DNA of 64,000 nt, taken from the NCBI GenBank assembly GCA_008711295.1, contig VUYV01000036.1:2320732-2384731 (forward strand), read 5' to 3'. Of the stretch, positions 42,601 to 55,350 are shown piece after piece. The notes under the pieces were generated by a model. That model had not been told where the DNA came from, ran no database searches, and worked only from the letters and a program-made list of their open reading frames with translations. Origin of the DNA: Anarhynchus alexandrinus (lineage: Eukaryota; Chordata; Aves; Charadriiformes; Charadriidae). Each line of letters starts with the position of its first letter. Position 1 is the stretch's first letter. The position numbers and the translations under genes were made by a program.

Positions 42601-45600
42601 CACCAATGCCTCCCCCCAAAACAAGCAGATCGCCAGGGTGGGCAGGTTCAGCGTGCCTGCACACAGCACTCATCCCACTGAGAAAAAGGAAGATGCAGCA
42701 AAATAGCTGATCTTTGCCATGGAGGATTTCCTGAAAGATTTTGATTGCTATCACCTCCGCCACTATCGAGCAGGTGAATAAATCAGCAAAGAGTGGAACA
42801 CGGATGGAAGGACAGAACACACTGCCCTCCCACAGGCAGCTTCTTCTGAAACACAGCTTTTACAGTATCACCTTTTACCCAGGTTGCTTTGGATACTGGG
42901 CACCAAGAACGAACCTGAGATGACCACAACCTTGCTGAGAGTCACCGTAACAACGAGAGTACAGCAGATGAGAGGGATGGAGTTCTGGACCATACAAATC
43001 TCAAGCTGGACTTGGTCAAAATACAAAACATAACAATACTTACACAACTTCTGATCGAGCCTGAAGGATCCAGAGAAACACTTACATATAATTCAGACCA
43101 TTGCTGCTACTAAGACAGCCAGAGATCTTCCTGACATTGGAGAGACTTTTGTGAACCACTGACTTTGTTACTTTCCCTGCTTCTCTTTTTTTCCCCCAAA
43201 TTTCAAATCAGTCTGCTAAATTTTGTTAATCCAAAGAAAACAAATTTGTTCATGAAACTAAATAATTATCTACTACGGAAATAATACTCTTAATTTAATT
43301 GTCTGTTTAACTACTTTCATAAAATACATTCAGCAAGCTCTTTCAAGGCATGTTGCTTCCAAAAAAAAAAAAAAGGAAAGTTTTCCTTTATGTTAAAAAA
43401 GACCTTTTGTTGCGCATTTACAAATCCAGTATTCACCCAGACTTCCAGCTGAAGACTCTGGGAATTTCTCTATTGATTTTTCTGAGACCAGACCAAACCC
43501 CGAAAGATGCATGTACAGATGTGGCCAGCCCAGCTCTAGTAGCACTCATGACACCTCCACTGGACACTGCCAGGGATGGATCCCAGTTTGAAGACTGGCC
43601 CCATTTCTGCCTTTACCACTCGGAGATCAGGCGAGCACAGCAGCACTGTGAGCTGCACGTATGAAAAGCGAGGTTTAACTCCAGATGCCTCATCCATCCC
43701 TCATTCCCCGGAGCAAGCAGAAACTGCCCTTCACCCAAACACTTGCAGAGTGAGAAGAAGCATTCAGCCGATGAGGAAAGACCCCTGACTTGACAGAAGT
43801 GCTTCAGGGGTCACGTAAACGCTGGGCACGACCTGCAGTGTAGCCATGGAGGCACAGATACCATCCCATGCTAGCCAAGCTTTTGTGCATGCCATAAGAC
43901 TGACAGTAGCCACAGTTTAGCTCGCAGAGCTCCAGCATACCTACAGGAGCTGTGGCTGCAGGGTAAATGCCGCCTGGCTGCAACTCACTCCTTTTCACCA
44001 GGAAAAAGTTAGTGTGCTGCTGACCACCTTCACAAGGCGATGCTAAGTGGTCCACAGGTGGCAACAGGCTTTGCCTTCCAGCTGCGGTGTGCAGCACAGC
44101 AGCAGGACCGAACCGAACCATCCCTCCTCGGCCCCATTGCCCTCTGCTCCGTTTTTGCCTGCTGTTCAACAAAAGAAAAAGCAAGAACTCGCTTTGGCTA
44201 AATCTTTTTTTTTTAATTGGTATTCCAAGATTGTTGCTTATTGCAAGAAAGAATTAGCGTGCTCTTTCCAAGAAAATACATACTATTAACTATGTATGGT
44301 CATTACTTACAGAAATTATTCTGCTAGAGATTAAAGATCCCACAGATTTATCTTTTTCTTTCCATCAAAACTTCACGTTTATCTCTGCAAAACTGTTATT
44401 TTGCCAAAAAAAAAAGTTTCATCCACAGACTTCAGTTCAAAAACTGTATTTTTCCCGTGTGCTCTCTGTATTGTTATAGTGCCTATCAATACTTCAGAAA
44501 CATAAGTCTCAGTCACCAGTATTTACTACAAATGTAACACACTCATTCCAAGAAACAACAAAGCAAAAACCTAAACAGATGGCATGCGATGTTAAAATGT
44601 TAAGTCATTTTTATCTGCTCATGCATACTTTAAAAAAAAGGATTCAAAATGAGGGTACCTAAAGAAACACAGACTACTTAACAAGTCTGATCTTTTTTTT
44701 TTTTAACAGGCTGACAGTTCCTTAAAAGTGTTTCAGAACAGAAGATGCTGTAACATTTGGACACAGGTTATGAAGCCGCATACAATATATACTACAGTAA
44801 ATGATGAATACCTCAGGTTTTATCCCTCTGTTTTTCCTGGTTTAAATCACAGTCTGATCCTACACTTACATTTCCTATGGGATTACAGGCTACAGTCCTA
44901 AACCACAACATTTTGCTGTTGAATGCAATAGTTTGCCTACACACTGTTTTAAAACCAAATGCGTTAAGCTCTAACATCAGATGACCAGCAATAACTGAAA
45001 GATTCTAGGTCTTTATCACAGAAACTGCATTTCTTTTGAGCACTAAAATTACTTTTTCCACATAAACTCAAGCCAGAATACAGACAGCACCTGAAGAAAT
45101 TATCAAGTTCAATCCCCTGGCGAGAACAAGTAAAACAGAAGTGAGGAAAGTCTGTAACATATCCTTTACACAAGTCCTATTTGATTTTCAAAAACCTTCG
45201 CAAAAAGGAGACTGCACAACCTCAGCTTGTTCCAGTTTCCCCCAAAGCGTAACAGATTTTGAGAAATACATCAAATCTTTGTTACAAACTAGTTTCACCT
45301 TTTTCAATACAGTCACTGACAGAAGGACACAGACAACTTCTCATTAGTTTCAAGACTGTAGCACCTTCTTGTCCCCTCACCTCATCCTCTTCCTGCCAGA
45401 ACTAAGCTTGTCTAGCCTTTGTAGAACGCACTTTCCAAACACGCATAGTCTCTGTAGATGATACTTTCCAAACCCTTCCTACGCTTTGATGACCATTTCT
45501 GCCAGATTGAGACGTTTGCATTTATCTATCTATGAAAACTTTATTTTGTTAGCTTAAGCTTCCCTAGTATGAAAAGTTAAATGATAAACTTTAACAGTAC

Positions 45601-45695
45601 TACATCCCACTGCTTATCTCAATCTCCCGTAGCCCTCAGATCTGCTTCCATGGTGCTGCTGCCAACTTGACTTTACCTCTTTGCATTACAGGATC

Positions 45696-45840
45696 TCCTT
45701 CCTGAAAGGTGTTCAAGGCCAGGCTGGATGTGGCCTTGGGCAACCTGGTCTACTGGGAGGTGTCCCTGCCTATGGCAGGGGGGTTGGACTAGATGATCTT
45801 CAAGGTCCTTTCCAACCTAAACCATTCTATGATTCTATGA
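45696..45840 (+). mobile_element. CR1 LINE 3'-end fragment
   Basis: CTGAAAGGTGTTCAAGGCCA, GGCTGGATGTGGCCTTGGGC and the tail TTGGACTAGATGATCTTCAA through ATTCTATGATTCTATG match the last 145 bp of CR1. It has few visible changes from the usual pattern, so it may be one of the younger copies here. It lies antisense to MYO6. Confidence 0.94.
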
Positions 45841-45949
45841 AAACAGTATCTTGTACTTGAATACAGCCATCAAATATATCAAAACCCTCTTGTCCTCCAA
45901 AACAGAGCATCAAAAATAAGACCTGAAACCCCTACTTGGTCTCCTTCAG

Positions 45950-46085
45950 ACTTTGTGCTGTTGATCAATGACATCAATGACAACACCAAGTACAAAGGTG
46001 CCAGAACTGCCCCCAGCACCACTTAAGCCGACTTCCCAGTCTGATAGCGACTCATAATCACTCCATGAGAATAATCACCCAGAGT
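45950..46085 (-). mobile_element. Possible second ancient CR1 segment
   Basis: The block around CCCAGTCTGATAGCGACTCA and TAATCACTCCATGAG resembles, read in reverse, an internal reverse-transcriptase segment of old CR1 elements. It lies next to the 46.14-kb relic in the same orientation, but in an order that implies a separate copy or a rearrangement. The evidence is weak. Confidence 0.35.
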
Positions 46086-46137
46086 TGCTATCTCTAGACC
46101 TGGTCCCTTTAGCTCAGCTGTTCTCAAACACTTCAAA

Positions 46138-46600
46138 TGAATAAATAATGTACCTAAGAGCAGCCCTACTGGGTCAGACAGCAGGTCTGTAGTCTCCAGT
46201 ATGCTGCCTGCAGTAGTCAATGCCTGAAATTAATATAAAAATTTGGGAAATACTTGACAGTACTTTCCCAGTATATTCTCCCAGGCTCCATGTGCAGCTC
46301 AGTGACTCCCTAAGCTACAGGAGGTACTTTGTACAAGTCCGCCTCAGTGGATTTCTCTTCCATTAATTTGTCCAGCTGCTTTACGAATCCCTGTAAACTT
46401 TCAATATCCACATGCTTCAGAAAGGATTTCCAAAGCTTAACTAACTACACATTGGGTCGAAACCAAAACACACCCCTTTTGTTCGTTTTGGACCTGCCAG
46501 CTTAGTCTCACGCTTCCACATTTTGTACTGAAAGTGACAATAAAAAGTTAGTCCCTACTCAACTTTGCCACGTCACTCATGAGACAATCAAAATTTCTAA
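46138..46600 (-). mobile_element. Ancient CR1-type LINE relic
   Basis: The plus strand contains GCAGCCCTACTGGGTCAGAC, then CAGTATGCTGCCTGCAGTAG and TCAATGCC, later TTAATTTGTCCAGCTGCTTT and ACGAATCCCTGTAAACTTTC. These resemble, with many changes, the reverse complement of an old amniote CR1 3' region that is common in turtles and crocodiles (ACTGGGTCAGACC, then the AATTTATCCAGCTCCTTTTTGAA-type block). The match is from memory and divergent. The family call is likely; the limits are rough. Confidence 0.6.
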
Positions 46601-48711
46601 AACCTCAAAGCTTTCCTCAGACCGGCGTTATCAAACACCAAGAGAATATGAAGGTTAGATCAGGTCACAAAGCCTTCTCCACCTCCGCAGACCAGGCACG
46701 AGGAAGCACTACTTCACCTTACTTACGAGAACATTATGGTTAATGGGTCAAAATACTGACCCAGTATCAAAACAAAGGCGCATGGCGATGCCGGATCCTG
46801 AAGGACACAGTACTTAGCGCAGATTATACATGAACACCCACTCAGGCTAGAAATATGGGGGTGGGGAAATTAGTTCAACTTACTTACAGTTTCTGCAAGC
46901 TAATACTGACATGGTTTTAATTCAGAAAGCTATTAAGCCTCGCAGCAAACTTTACTGCCTTTATGTTCACACTGCTGGCTTTATAGTTTTACAGTCAAAG
47001 GCATAACTGTACCATCACTAAATAGTTTATTAATTTATACACATTAAAAACACATCCACTAAAAATACACTCAAGCTAAATCCTAATTTCTACATTAGTA
47101 AAAACAACATTGCAAAGGTTTCTAACTTGTGCTGTGACAATTTCGGTGTTTAGTCTCCCACCTCAGCAATACTCTGATCTTTCTTTTGCAATTATAACTT
47201 GCACATTAGCACAGTTTTGTGATATTTAAACACATACTGCAAGAAGACATTTGCTTATACTTTTAAATTTGCACAAGGATAATTTTAATCATTAAAGCAT
47301 TTCTACTGTTATTAGGCTTTTTTCCCCTAGCATTCCCCTCTGTCTTGAAAAGAAAAACTGCAGATGACATTCAACTCACGAATTCATCTCTACCCTGTTA
47401 ATTTGTCACGTTTGCAACACAAGGAAGACCCAGCCCCGTGGCCAACCTTTGTACTCCAATGGCTGCGAACCCAGTTCATAGGCCACTCCGCAGCCCGGCG
47501 ATGCCAATTGGACTGTAAGAAATTAGATTGCCTCAAAGGTCTCTTCCTTCCGAGAGCGAGACAGGATGCAAGTCACGACATACTACTTCTCTCCACCTTT
47601 GTAAAAAAGGGCTGACAATCAGCAATATTTAGATGAAATAACAGGTAACAACCATCCATTTATGTAACCTGCAATCTGGTAATTTAGCTATCTCAATCTT
47701 AGGGGCCTCTGGTGGCATTTGGAATACTAGTTTGGAACCTGAGGGTCAAGTCTCAGGCAAGCATCGACAATAAATATGCTGCACTGCAAGTTGTGTTCAA
47801 GTGACGGCCCATTAAGGGGACGGACCTTTTTAAAAAGTTTTCCTATTCAGTAACGAATGCGAGTTACAGGCATTGGGTATCAGTTTTCGGTCGCGCACCA
47901 CCCTTACGCACGCTACTCCCCAAAAACGCCGCCTTCTAAAGTACTTCAACGAGAGATGTTGAGACGTTTTTCAATGGCACTATCGGTCATACTGTGTCGG
48001 GCCGGTAAAAAATTTCTTTCCCGTGACAAGGCCAACCCCACCAGCACAGAAACACTTCCGAAAAACAAGGAGGGGAGCTCAGCTGCAGCTCAGCATGGAG
48101 CTGAGGGCATTTCCCAGCGGACGACACTAAAATAAAATAAAACACAGGAAAGGAATTCCCGAGACAGCCCCTTTGAGGAAGCGAAGAAGAATGGCTTGAG
48201 ACGGCCGCTGTCCCTCAGGGGAGGTCTGGGCGCAGCACACCCACCCCGAGCAGGGCAGACCCTCGCCCCGCCGGGCGGCTCCTCCGCCTCCCCGGCACCC
48301 ACCGGCCTTCCCCGAGCCCGCACACCCCGGGGCCGGCGCCGGGACGTCGCGGTAACATGTTCCCTTCGTTACCGAGGGGTGTAAGGTGAGAGATACCGGG
48401 CGCCACAGCCGCTCCCCGTCTCCATCCTCCTCCCCCCGCAGCGCTCGCCCCCAGCGCCCCTTAAAGAAGTCACCGCCGCTGCAGCTCGCTTTGGTTACCA
48501 CAGGACGCCCGCCCCCGCCAAGCCGCCCCGCCAGGGGAGACGATCGCACCTGCCGGCGGGCTGAGCCGAGCCGGGCCGCGCCGCCCCGGGGTCGGGCGGA
48601 GGGAGCGGCCCGGCGCCCCCCTTCCCCCTTCCCCAGCGCCGGGCAGGAGGAGGACGCGGAGGGGGGGGAGGGGACAAGGGCCTGCTGCGCCGCCCGGCGC
48701 CGCGTCCTTAC

Positions 48712-48830
48712 CTCCTGCTACTGGTGGTGCTGCCGCCGCGCTGGGCGCCCGGCTGCCAGCCCTGCCGCCGCCGCGCTGCTCTGCGCCGCCGCCGCCCCGG
48801 CACGGCCCGGCCCGGCTCGGCCGCCCGGGA
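48712..48830 (-). other. MYO6: MYO6 non-coding exon 1 (5'UTR); 5' edge estimated
   Basis: On the minus strand the sequence ends AGCAGGAG followed by GTAAGGAC, a strong splice donor with GTAAGG at 48706-48711, inside the CpG island and upstream of the ATG exon. Mammalian MYO6 likewise has an untranslated first exon. No ATG occurs between about 48850 and the donor on this strand, so no upstream ORF begins here. The transcription start is not visible; 48830 is an estimate based on the GC box and CRE-like motif just upstream. The exon is GGC/CAG-rich. Confidence 0.7.
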
Positions 48831-48835
48831 CGTCA
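48829..48835 (-). promoter_or_regulatory. CRE-like site in the MYO6 promoter
   Basis: The minus strand reads TGACGTC followed by C, seven of eight bases of the CREB/ATF palindrome TGACGTCA. It lies about 20 bp downstream (in transcript direction) of the GC box and 118 bp from the exon 1 donor, so near the likely start of transcription. Motif match only; binding is not shown. Confidence 0.4.
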
Positions 48836-48853
48836 GCGCCACAGGGGCAGGCC

Positions 48854-48864
48854 GGGGGCGGGGG
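48854..48864. promoter_or_regulatory. GC box (Sp1/KLF-type)
   Basis: The run GGGGGCGGGGG on the plus strand matches the Sp1/KLF consensus. It lies just upstream of the CRE-like core relative to minus-strand transcription of MYO6. Such sites are expected by chance in a CpG island, so function is inferred from position. Confidence 0.45.
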
Positions 48865-48879
48865 CTGCGCCGGCGAGGG

Positions 48880-48917
48880 CGGTGGGAGGAGGAGGAGGGT
48901 TGGGGGGAGGAGGTGGC
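48880..48917 (+). other. G-rich tract, possible G-quadruplex
   Basis: The plus strand has closely spaced G runs (GGTGGGAGG, AGGAGGAGGG, TTGGGGGGAGG, AGGTGG), giving several GG and three or more GGG runs with short loops. It lies upstream of MYO6 on the strand opposite to the RNA. Quadruplex formation is an inference from base composition. Confidence 0.4.
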
Positions 48918-49629
48918 AGCCGGGAAGGCCGGCCCGGCCTTCCATCCTCACCGGCGTTGCCTGACAGGGAGCCCCGGCCTGCTGCCCGCCACCGGCGCTC
49001 CCCACGGCCGCCCCGGCCGCTGCGGGCAGGGCCCGGAGCCCCTCAGGCAGCCGGACCCCGCGGCCTGCGCCCTCCCGCACCAGAGATGTTGTTCATGGGG
49101 CTGCTCTGGGGACGCGCCTTGCTTGGGGCTGGCTCCTGCCTGTTGTGGAAGAAGGTTGGGGTTTTTTCCTTTTTTTTTTTTTTTTAACCAATGCAGTTAC
49201 ATAGAGGGTCGGGTTTGGGGTTATCTTTGTCACAATTAACCATTGCCCCATAAAGAAAGGCACAGAGTAGGTGGTGGCTCCCCTGCTGCGGCAAACCTCG
49301 GGAGTCAGGGGTTGTTTAACCCCTGTCCCTTCCCCGGAGCTCCCCCGGTCCCGGGCCCTGTGGCGTCCCTGCCCTCACGGCCCTGTCCCAGGCCACCCGC
49401 CATGACGGATTTCACACTGGCGGGAGTGGCGATGGCCATGCCTGCACCTCCATGGCGGAATGGCGCCTGCCTGCCTTGACCTTCCTGACCCCTGCGACTC
49501 CAGCGAGGCAGCCCAGGTTCCCAGCCTGCCTTCCCGCCTTTCGGCTGGCCTCCATGATGGCTCTGCGGGATGGCACTTGCCTCCCTCCCACCAGCGACTC
49601 ATCCCCGCAGCTGGCACGTTGCTGTGACT

Positions 49630-49670
49630 CGGTGTCCTGGTTTGAGCACGGTCCCCAAACCAGGACACCG
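49630..49670. repeat. 15-bp perfect inverted repeat, 11-nt spacer
   Basis: CGGTGTCCTGGTTTG (49630-49644) and CAAACCAGGACACCG (49656-49670) are exact reverse complements around an 11-nt spacer. It could form a strong hairpin. It lies in the GC-rich shoulder upstream of MYO6. No ORF or known element accounts for it. Confidence 0.85.
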
Positions 49671-52600
49671 GGGAGAGTGGCCCAACCGGCCGGCATTGCA
49701 TCATGCTCTGCCGCAGTGTCACCCCACAGACGGACGGCACCCGCAGCCGCCCCTCCCTGACCCGCCGTGCTGGAGTTTCGCCTCGCCTCCCCCTCCCTCG
49801 GCTTTACAAGCGTTCGTGCCCAGCGTCGCCCACCGGTTTGTCAGCTTTCCCGTAAACACTCGGCTCCTCTTCACGCAATGCTTCACGAGTGGCACGGTCA
49901 CCCCGACTGTGTGCGCTAAGCCTCTTCAGTCTCCACCTGATGGCCATAAAATTCTTGTGTGTTTTGCTGACAGAGGGAAACAAACCACTTCCTACTTCAA
50001 AATCTCTTGTGTTTTCCTTAGTCTTGCAGCCCTAACTACTACTTCTTTCGGCAGGGTGTGCTTCACTGCATCCTTTTTGAGTGTTTGGACAACACCAGGG
50101 ACATCGTGAGTACAGCCGCTAGCTAATAAATAATTTAAACAAAATGCTTTCTTCCAGCCATATCATCCCCCATAGATACAACAGTCATAATGATGCCTTG
50201 GCCTCTTTTAGGAGATAAAGAGAAACCCCAGAGGGGGGTTTCTAGGGAAAGGGTTCTGGCAAGGGTCAGTGTAGATGTACACGTGGAAAGGAAAATGGGA
50301 GTACACAAAACGCCTGCGTAATCCTGCATCCTGGGCAGAGCACGGGTGGAGTTAAATCCTGTGTACAGATTAACATTCCTACAACTCATGAAACGTGCTA
50401 TGAGCTTGTTTTGGTTTTTAAAATGCGCCACGTGCCTGCAATGCGGCAAGGTGAATTTGACAGTTGCGTCTTCGCTTGATGTAATTTAGGAACGTTTAGC
50501 AATTTGAACAAATCAAAATATTGTAGAACTAGAGCATGGGAGTTTACCTTTGGCGTTACCTTTCAGGGCAGTACTTTGTATGTTCAGCCTTACTTTTATT
50601 TGTAAAAGACAGATAAGGATAATTATTATCTGGGGGAAAAAAAATGACTGGACAATTAAATAAAAAATGTAAATTTGCTGACTGGATAAAACCCCTTCTG
50701 TTAGCAAAACAGGATACAATGTCAGGAAATGGTCAACAAAGTATTTTCAGTGTAAACAAGCTGGTCAGTTCCATGGTGCCCTGGAAGCCAAGCAGTGCTG
50801 AGCACTATCTCACCCTCTGACGTGCCGCTCCCTCATCAGGAGGAGCGCGTCTCTACTCTCTCCCCTCTTTTCTCCCTGGGAAATCTAAAAATAACCTGAG
50901 ACGCAGCAGCGTATGTTCTGTAAATCTTCTGGGAAAATACAGGAAAAGTCACACACAAGTAAAATCTGAGTGCAAGAACTTCAGCCTAAGCNGTACCCCT
51001 TGCCTGTATATAAGGAGGCAGGCAAGAACCATTTCCAGTTTCATTCCTAGGGAAGTTGGACCAACCTCTGTAATTTCAGTCTAACCAGGACTTTTTGGAA
51101 CACCAGAAACAGTGTGTCTAGGTTGGAGACGCCAACCAATTTTTGCTTAATAGCTGTATAAGGGACAGACACAGTTCAAGGCTGGGAAGGAGAGCAGAGT
51201 GCTTTTAGCATTACCCAGTTCTTCCTGCACCTCAACACGTCACGCGGGGGAAGCGGCAGTGGAGGAGCATCCATTCACAGTTGCAACACGCAGATGAAGT
51301 TTGTTGGCACAGCTTTCACTCAGGGGCAGGGTCACACTGTACCCATCTGACCACGAGGGTCTGTTGTGACGAATGAGAAATATCATGAATGAGAAATATA
51401 TATTAGTGCCATCTTAAAAGTGTGAAGAAAATATACCAGACAACCTACCAGGAATCCCACAAGCATGTCAAAGGCACAAAGATCGCTGAGATGAGGCAGT
51501 GCGACATTTTAACAGGACTATTGATTTGCACACGCGCCTCTGGTGTGGCCCTGCTGCAAAGAACTGACGATATTCCAGATGTCTGCAGTGTCTTCATTTG
51601 CCCAGGTATTAAAATTGAATATTTAAGTATGAATTCAGGTTGTTACAGATTATAGTAAACACTTTCTGTCCTCAAAGTTGCTACATATTTTAAAAAAATA
51701 TATGTTAATTTTATGAGCCACCTTATTTTGTCAGAGCTGATGAATGGTAGCTCGGAAGGATGAGGAGGTGAAGGACCCCGGGTGACTTGTCAGAAAACCC
51801 CGGGAGGATATTATGTATGTTTTAATTTCAAAGAATATCATACAATGTCCTGGCTATTTAAATGCATATGAAAATTAATTTCTATGTATAATTCAGTCAA
51901 TCAACATTTAGACCATTCAACGTAACTACAAAAAGGTAAAGGCTGTCACACCTGCATGGCTAGAAAATGCACTCCTGACATGGCTGTTCTGAAGGGTTTC
52001 GTACTGTGAGTGTTAAGTTTCTCTCCCCACACTTTATTATGAAATATTAAACCAAAAAGTCAGGTTTGACACTGACTACAAGCCTCTACTGTATGCATCT
52101 TTTCAGATGGGAAGCTTGTGTTTAAATCACGTTGATACTAGCTGGGTTTCCCTGTGGATTACATGCAGCTACAACTATTATACACATCGTGTGTAATGGG
52201 TAAAGTTCTGCCTGTAAAAATGTCCATGGGCACTGATTTAAGTCACAGCCAATGACTTAATGAGGCCAGAAGTTCATTTACTTTACATTGCTTTGTTGGC
52301 ATACTCTAAATATATATGAATGTGATGTAATTACACTGTATCTGCGTAATGTGGTTGTGTTAAAATGCCTCACAGCTTGTCAGCATCAACTCTTGGAGTT
52401 TCCTGACTGTTAAGTATTTCAGTTGAGTGCCTTGATACTCCCCAGAATGATTTTATACTTTTGCAATTAATTTCTGAAAAAAACTAAACCTAAACTCATG
52501 GGGTTTAACACCGTTTCGGACTTACCCATGCGGAGTCTCCGAAGGTAGCTATTGTAGCTGCCAACGTAGTCCTGCCAGCACAATTTATCTCTTATTTGTC

Positions 52601-55350
52601 TGGATAAAGAATAGCTTGCTCATATGTTTGCAAAAGAACATTTCTAACTGGCTCAAGGTTTAGCAGCTTATGTTCAGAGACAGAGAAAGAACAAGAAAAT
52701 TTACTGGGGTTTTTAGCAGTAGTATGCTTACCAGCTCCAAGATGGCGTTCCTTTCAGGATCAACCTTTGGTTTCTTTCCAAGGAGGCTTACTCTAGATAA
52801 GTGCCGTCCATTTCCTTATCATGTAAATTATTTACTGGAAATTGGTGTGTAAGTCTTTTTTTATCTGCTCCCTTTCACTTAGTGTTATGTGCACATACAT
52901 AATTCTCTGATTTTGACAGCTGTTAAGTGATCCTTTTTTTTCCCCCTTTCTTCCCAGTAGACTTTACACGAACCCTATTTTGACTACACCTAATTTTTTT
53001 AATATTTTGATTTTTCCACAGGCTTTCTGTATTCCAACTGCTTCGTTCAAGTTACAAAAAAAAATTTTTAAAATGTTTTAAGGCAAGAGCTCCTATTTAA
53101 AGCTTTCCTGATTCATTTCAATTGGTAAGTAGTTTCTTCTTTTGTGTTATCAGGGAACCTGTTAATTAAGGAATGTTGATAGCTTTGCATTGCCAGCCCT
53201 AGCAACATGTGACCAGTTTCTGAAGCTCTGTTTTTTGACTGGGGGTAACTCTCTTGGACTGACCCCATTTTTCTATTTCCTCTCCTTAAAGGATAATTCA
53301 ATTAAGCAAATAGATTATTTTGAATTGTGGGTAACTCCAGAGAAATAGGCTTGCAGAAATAACAGCATGAAAGGAGGAATCCCTAACTTGTCAGCTTGTA
53401 ATCCTTCTGAAGTCCATTGCTTTTCGTTTTACTTTTGTGAGCATATTCATTCTATAAACCCAAATGGTGAGGACAGGAAAATGAGATTACAGTACCCCAG
53501 AGTAGCTGGAAGATATTCCAGGAGTCATCCCAGGATTTGAGGACAGATGGATTCCGTTCCTGGTGCAACACGCCCCGAGTCTCTGGGGAGAGGATTTGCT
53601 TTTGTTTTTGCTGGAGCTCCTCTCTGGCAAAGATATCACGGGCCCACTCTCATGCATATTACAAGTAGAATTGGCCCCACTGGTTTAGCTATTTCATCTG
53701 GAGGACAGGGAGGAGCTGTGGCATAGAAATGAGAAGTCAGTAAAAGCCACACAGATAACACACAATAGTAATTACCATAGGTTTTTTTAAATTTTTGCTT
53801 CCCCCCCTCCCCCTTTGTGATCACCTATATGGATTTCCTTTTTGGTGATGAACAGCAATTGTTGATAAAATAACTGCAGGCTCGTCTGAAAAACAAAAGT
53901 AGCCTGTGGTAAATATGTAACCTATAAATGTCAGGCATAGGGCTGTTCTTCCTTCATGGAGCTGAAGCTATTCACCTGTAGTTAAATGAACTTTAGTATG
54001 GATCAGGTAGCTCACAGTACTGATAGCATCTCACACGTCTTAGAGAAGTTGAGAATTTTTTAGTGAATTCTGTGAGGATGTTAACTGATTTTTAAATCTT
54101 TCTGTAAAGGCCACTGCTCATCTAGCGTGCTCCCAAATTATTGTGTCCTGTTAAATGTACTGTGAGGACTTTTCTTCCATTTCAGACATTTCATTTGAGG
54201 CAGTTTTAGCTTTTGGTTTTGAGCCAGTTTTGAGAAAGAAAAATTGAAAAGGAAAGAGTGATCCACTTGAAATTCTAACATACCTTTGGGCAGGGACCAG
54301 AGGAGGTCTAGCAGTAATCTAATTCACAGAATAAGGGGGTCCAGCTGTGGTTCTCCTACACTTCACATTGATGAAAGAAGCAAGCAAGAAAATATATAGT
54401 CTCAATTAAAAGGCAGCGTGAGGAACATGCTGCTAGGCTTAAAAGGAAGATCGCTAATACTGCAAAGACAAGAATGAAATTCTGCAAAGCTCTTGCAGGC
54501 GCCTCTCTCCTGTCTAGCCCTCACATATCACTGTGGGGTCATTATACAGAACAGAGACAGTTTAATTTGCATTGGTGGTTGAATAAATCCGCTCTCAAAG
54601 ATGTAGATTCTGTCATTGATATCCATCTGGGCAAACCACTCAAAGAACTTGCCTGGGGACCATTGCTGCATGAAGGAAGAATAATACTTTGCCAGAAAAG
54701 TAGGCTGCCAAAGTGACACGTTGTTTCGGCATCTCTCTCTCTCTGTTCCTTTGCAGTGCAGTTACACGTGCACTCGAATGCTGTCAAAGGCATGGACAGA
54801 CTAGACTTGCCTCCCCATACCCTTCCCATACGTGTACTAGCTAGATTACCTTAAACCTCACCCTGAGTGCTTTCCTGCTGGTGAACAGCCCTCGAGTTGG
54901 GTTTTACACCCACACTTAAATTCCACCACCAGCTCTTCACCCGGTATGGTAGTACTTTTAGTACAAGATAAGGCAGTCCTCACGGAGAAGTTAAATACCC
55001 ACTGCAGCATTATGTTCTCCCCTGGCATGTTTATTTGGCCCAGGGAGTGCCAAATTGTCCAGTTCTGACTAAGTTACTAAATCTGCTAATAATTTGGATC
55101 ACTCATCTGTTCACAGACAGTTCTGGTAATGGGAACCAGGTGGGAAAGACTACAGATAGCCTGTTAGTTTAGTTAATTCCTTGTGAAACCACATATCTGA
55201 AACAGATGCAGAATGACATCTCAAGTGTGGACATCCAATGCAAATACTAATAAGTGGGTGGGTGGGCAGGAGGTTGGCTGCTATGGCAGCTCTTCTCAGT
55301 ATGGTCAGCTTCTCAGACAAATGAGGATGGACTTTGTGGTTAAAAATAAG

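Larger units (their letters stand above)
48190..49090. promoter_or_regulatory. MYO6: CpG island, MYO6 promoter
   Basis: CpG dinucleotides and GC content rise sharply here against an AT-rich background on both sides. The island spans the inferred exon 1 donor (48706-48711). Within it are a GC box (GGGGGCGGGGG at 48854-48864, an Sp1/KLF-type site) and a CRE-like core (TGACGTC on the minus strand, 48829-48835). No TATA box is evident, as expected for a broad housekeeping-type promoter. Long open frames across the island on both strands are a by-product of the high GC (few stops), not evidence of protein. A milder GC-rich shoulder runs to about 49.85 kb. Confidence 0.85.

Noticed and set aside
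48386..49240. Several long open frames (up to 192 codons) on both strands in the CpG island
   Set aside because: They arise because GC-rich DNA has few stop codons. The translations are Pro/Ala/Arg/Gly-rich with no domain, and they overlap the MYO6 promoter and first exon.
48190..49850. Divergent gene or lncRNA from the MYO6 CpG island on the plus strand
   Set aside because: Bidirectional promoters are common, but no convincing plus-strand exon with a splice donor and protein match was seen, so it is not called.
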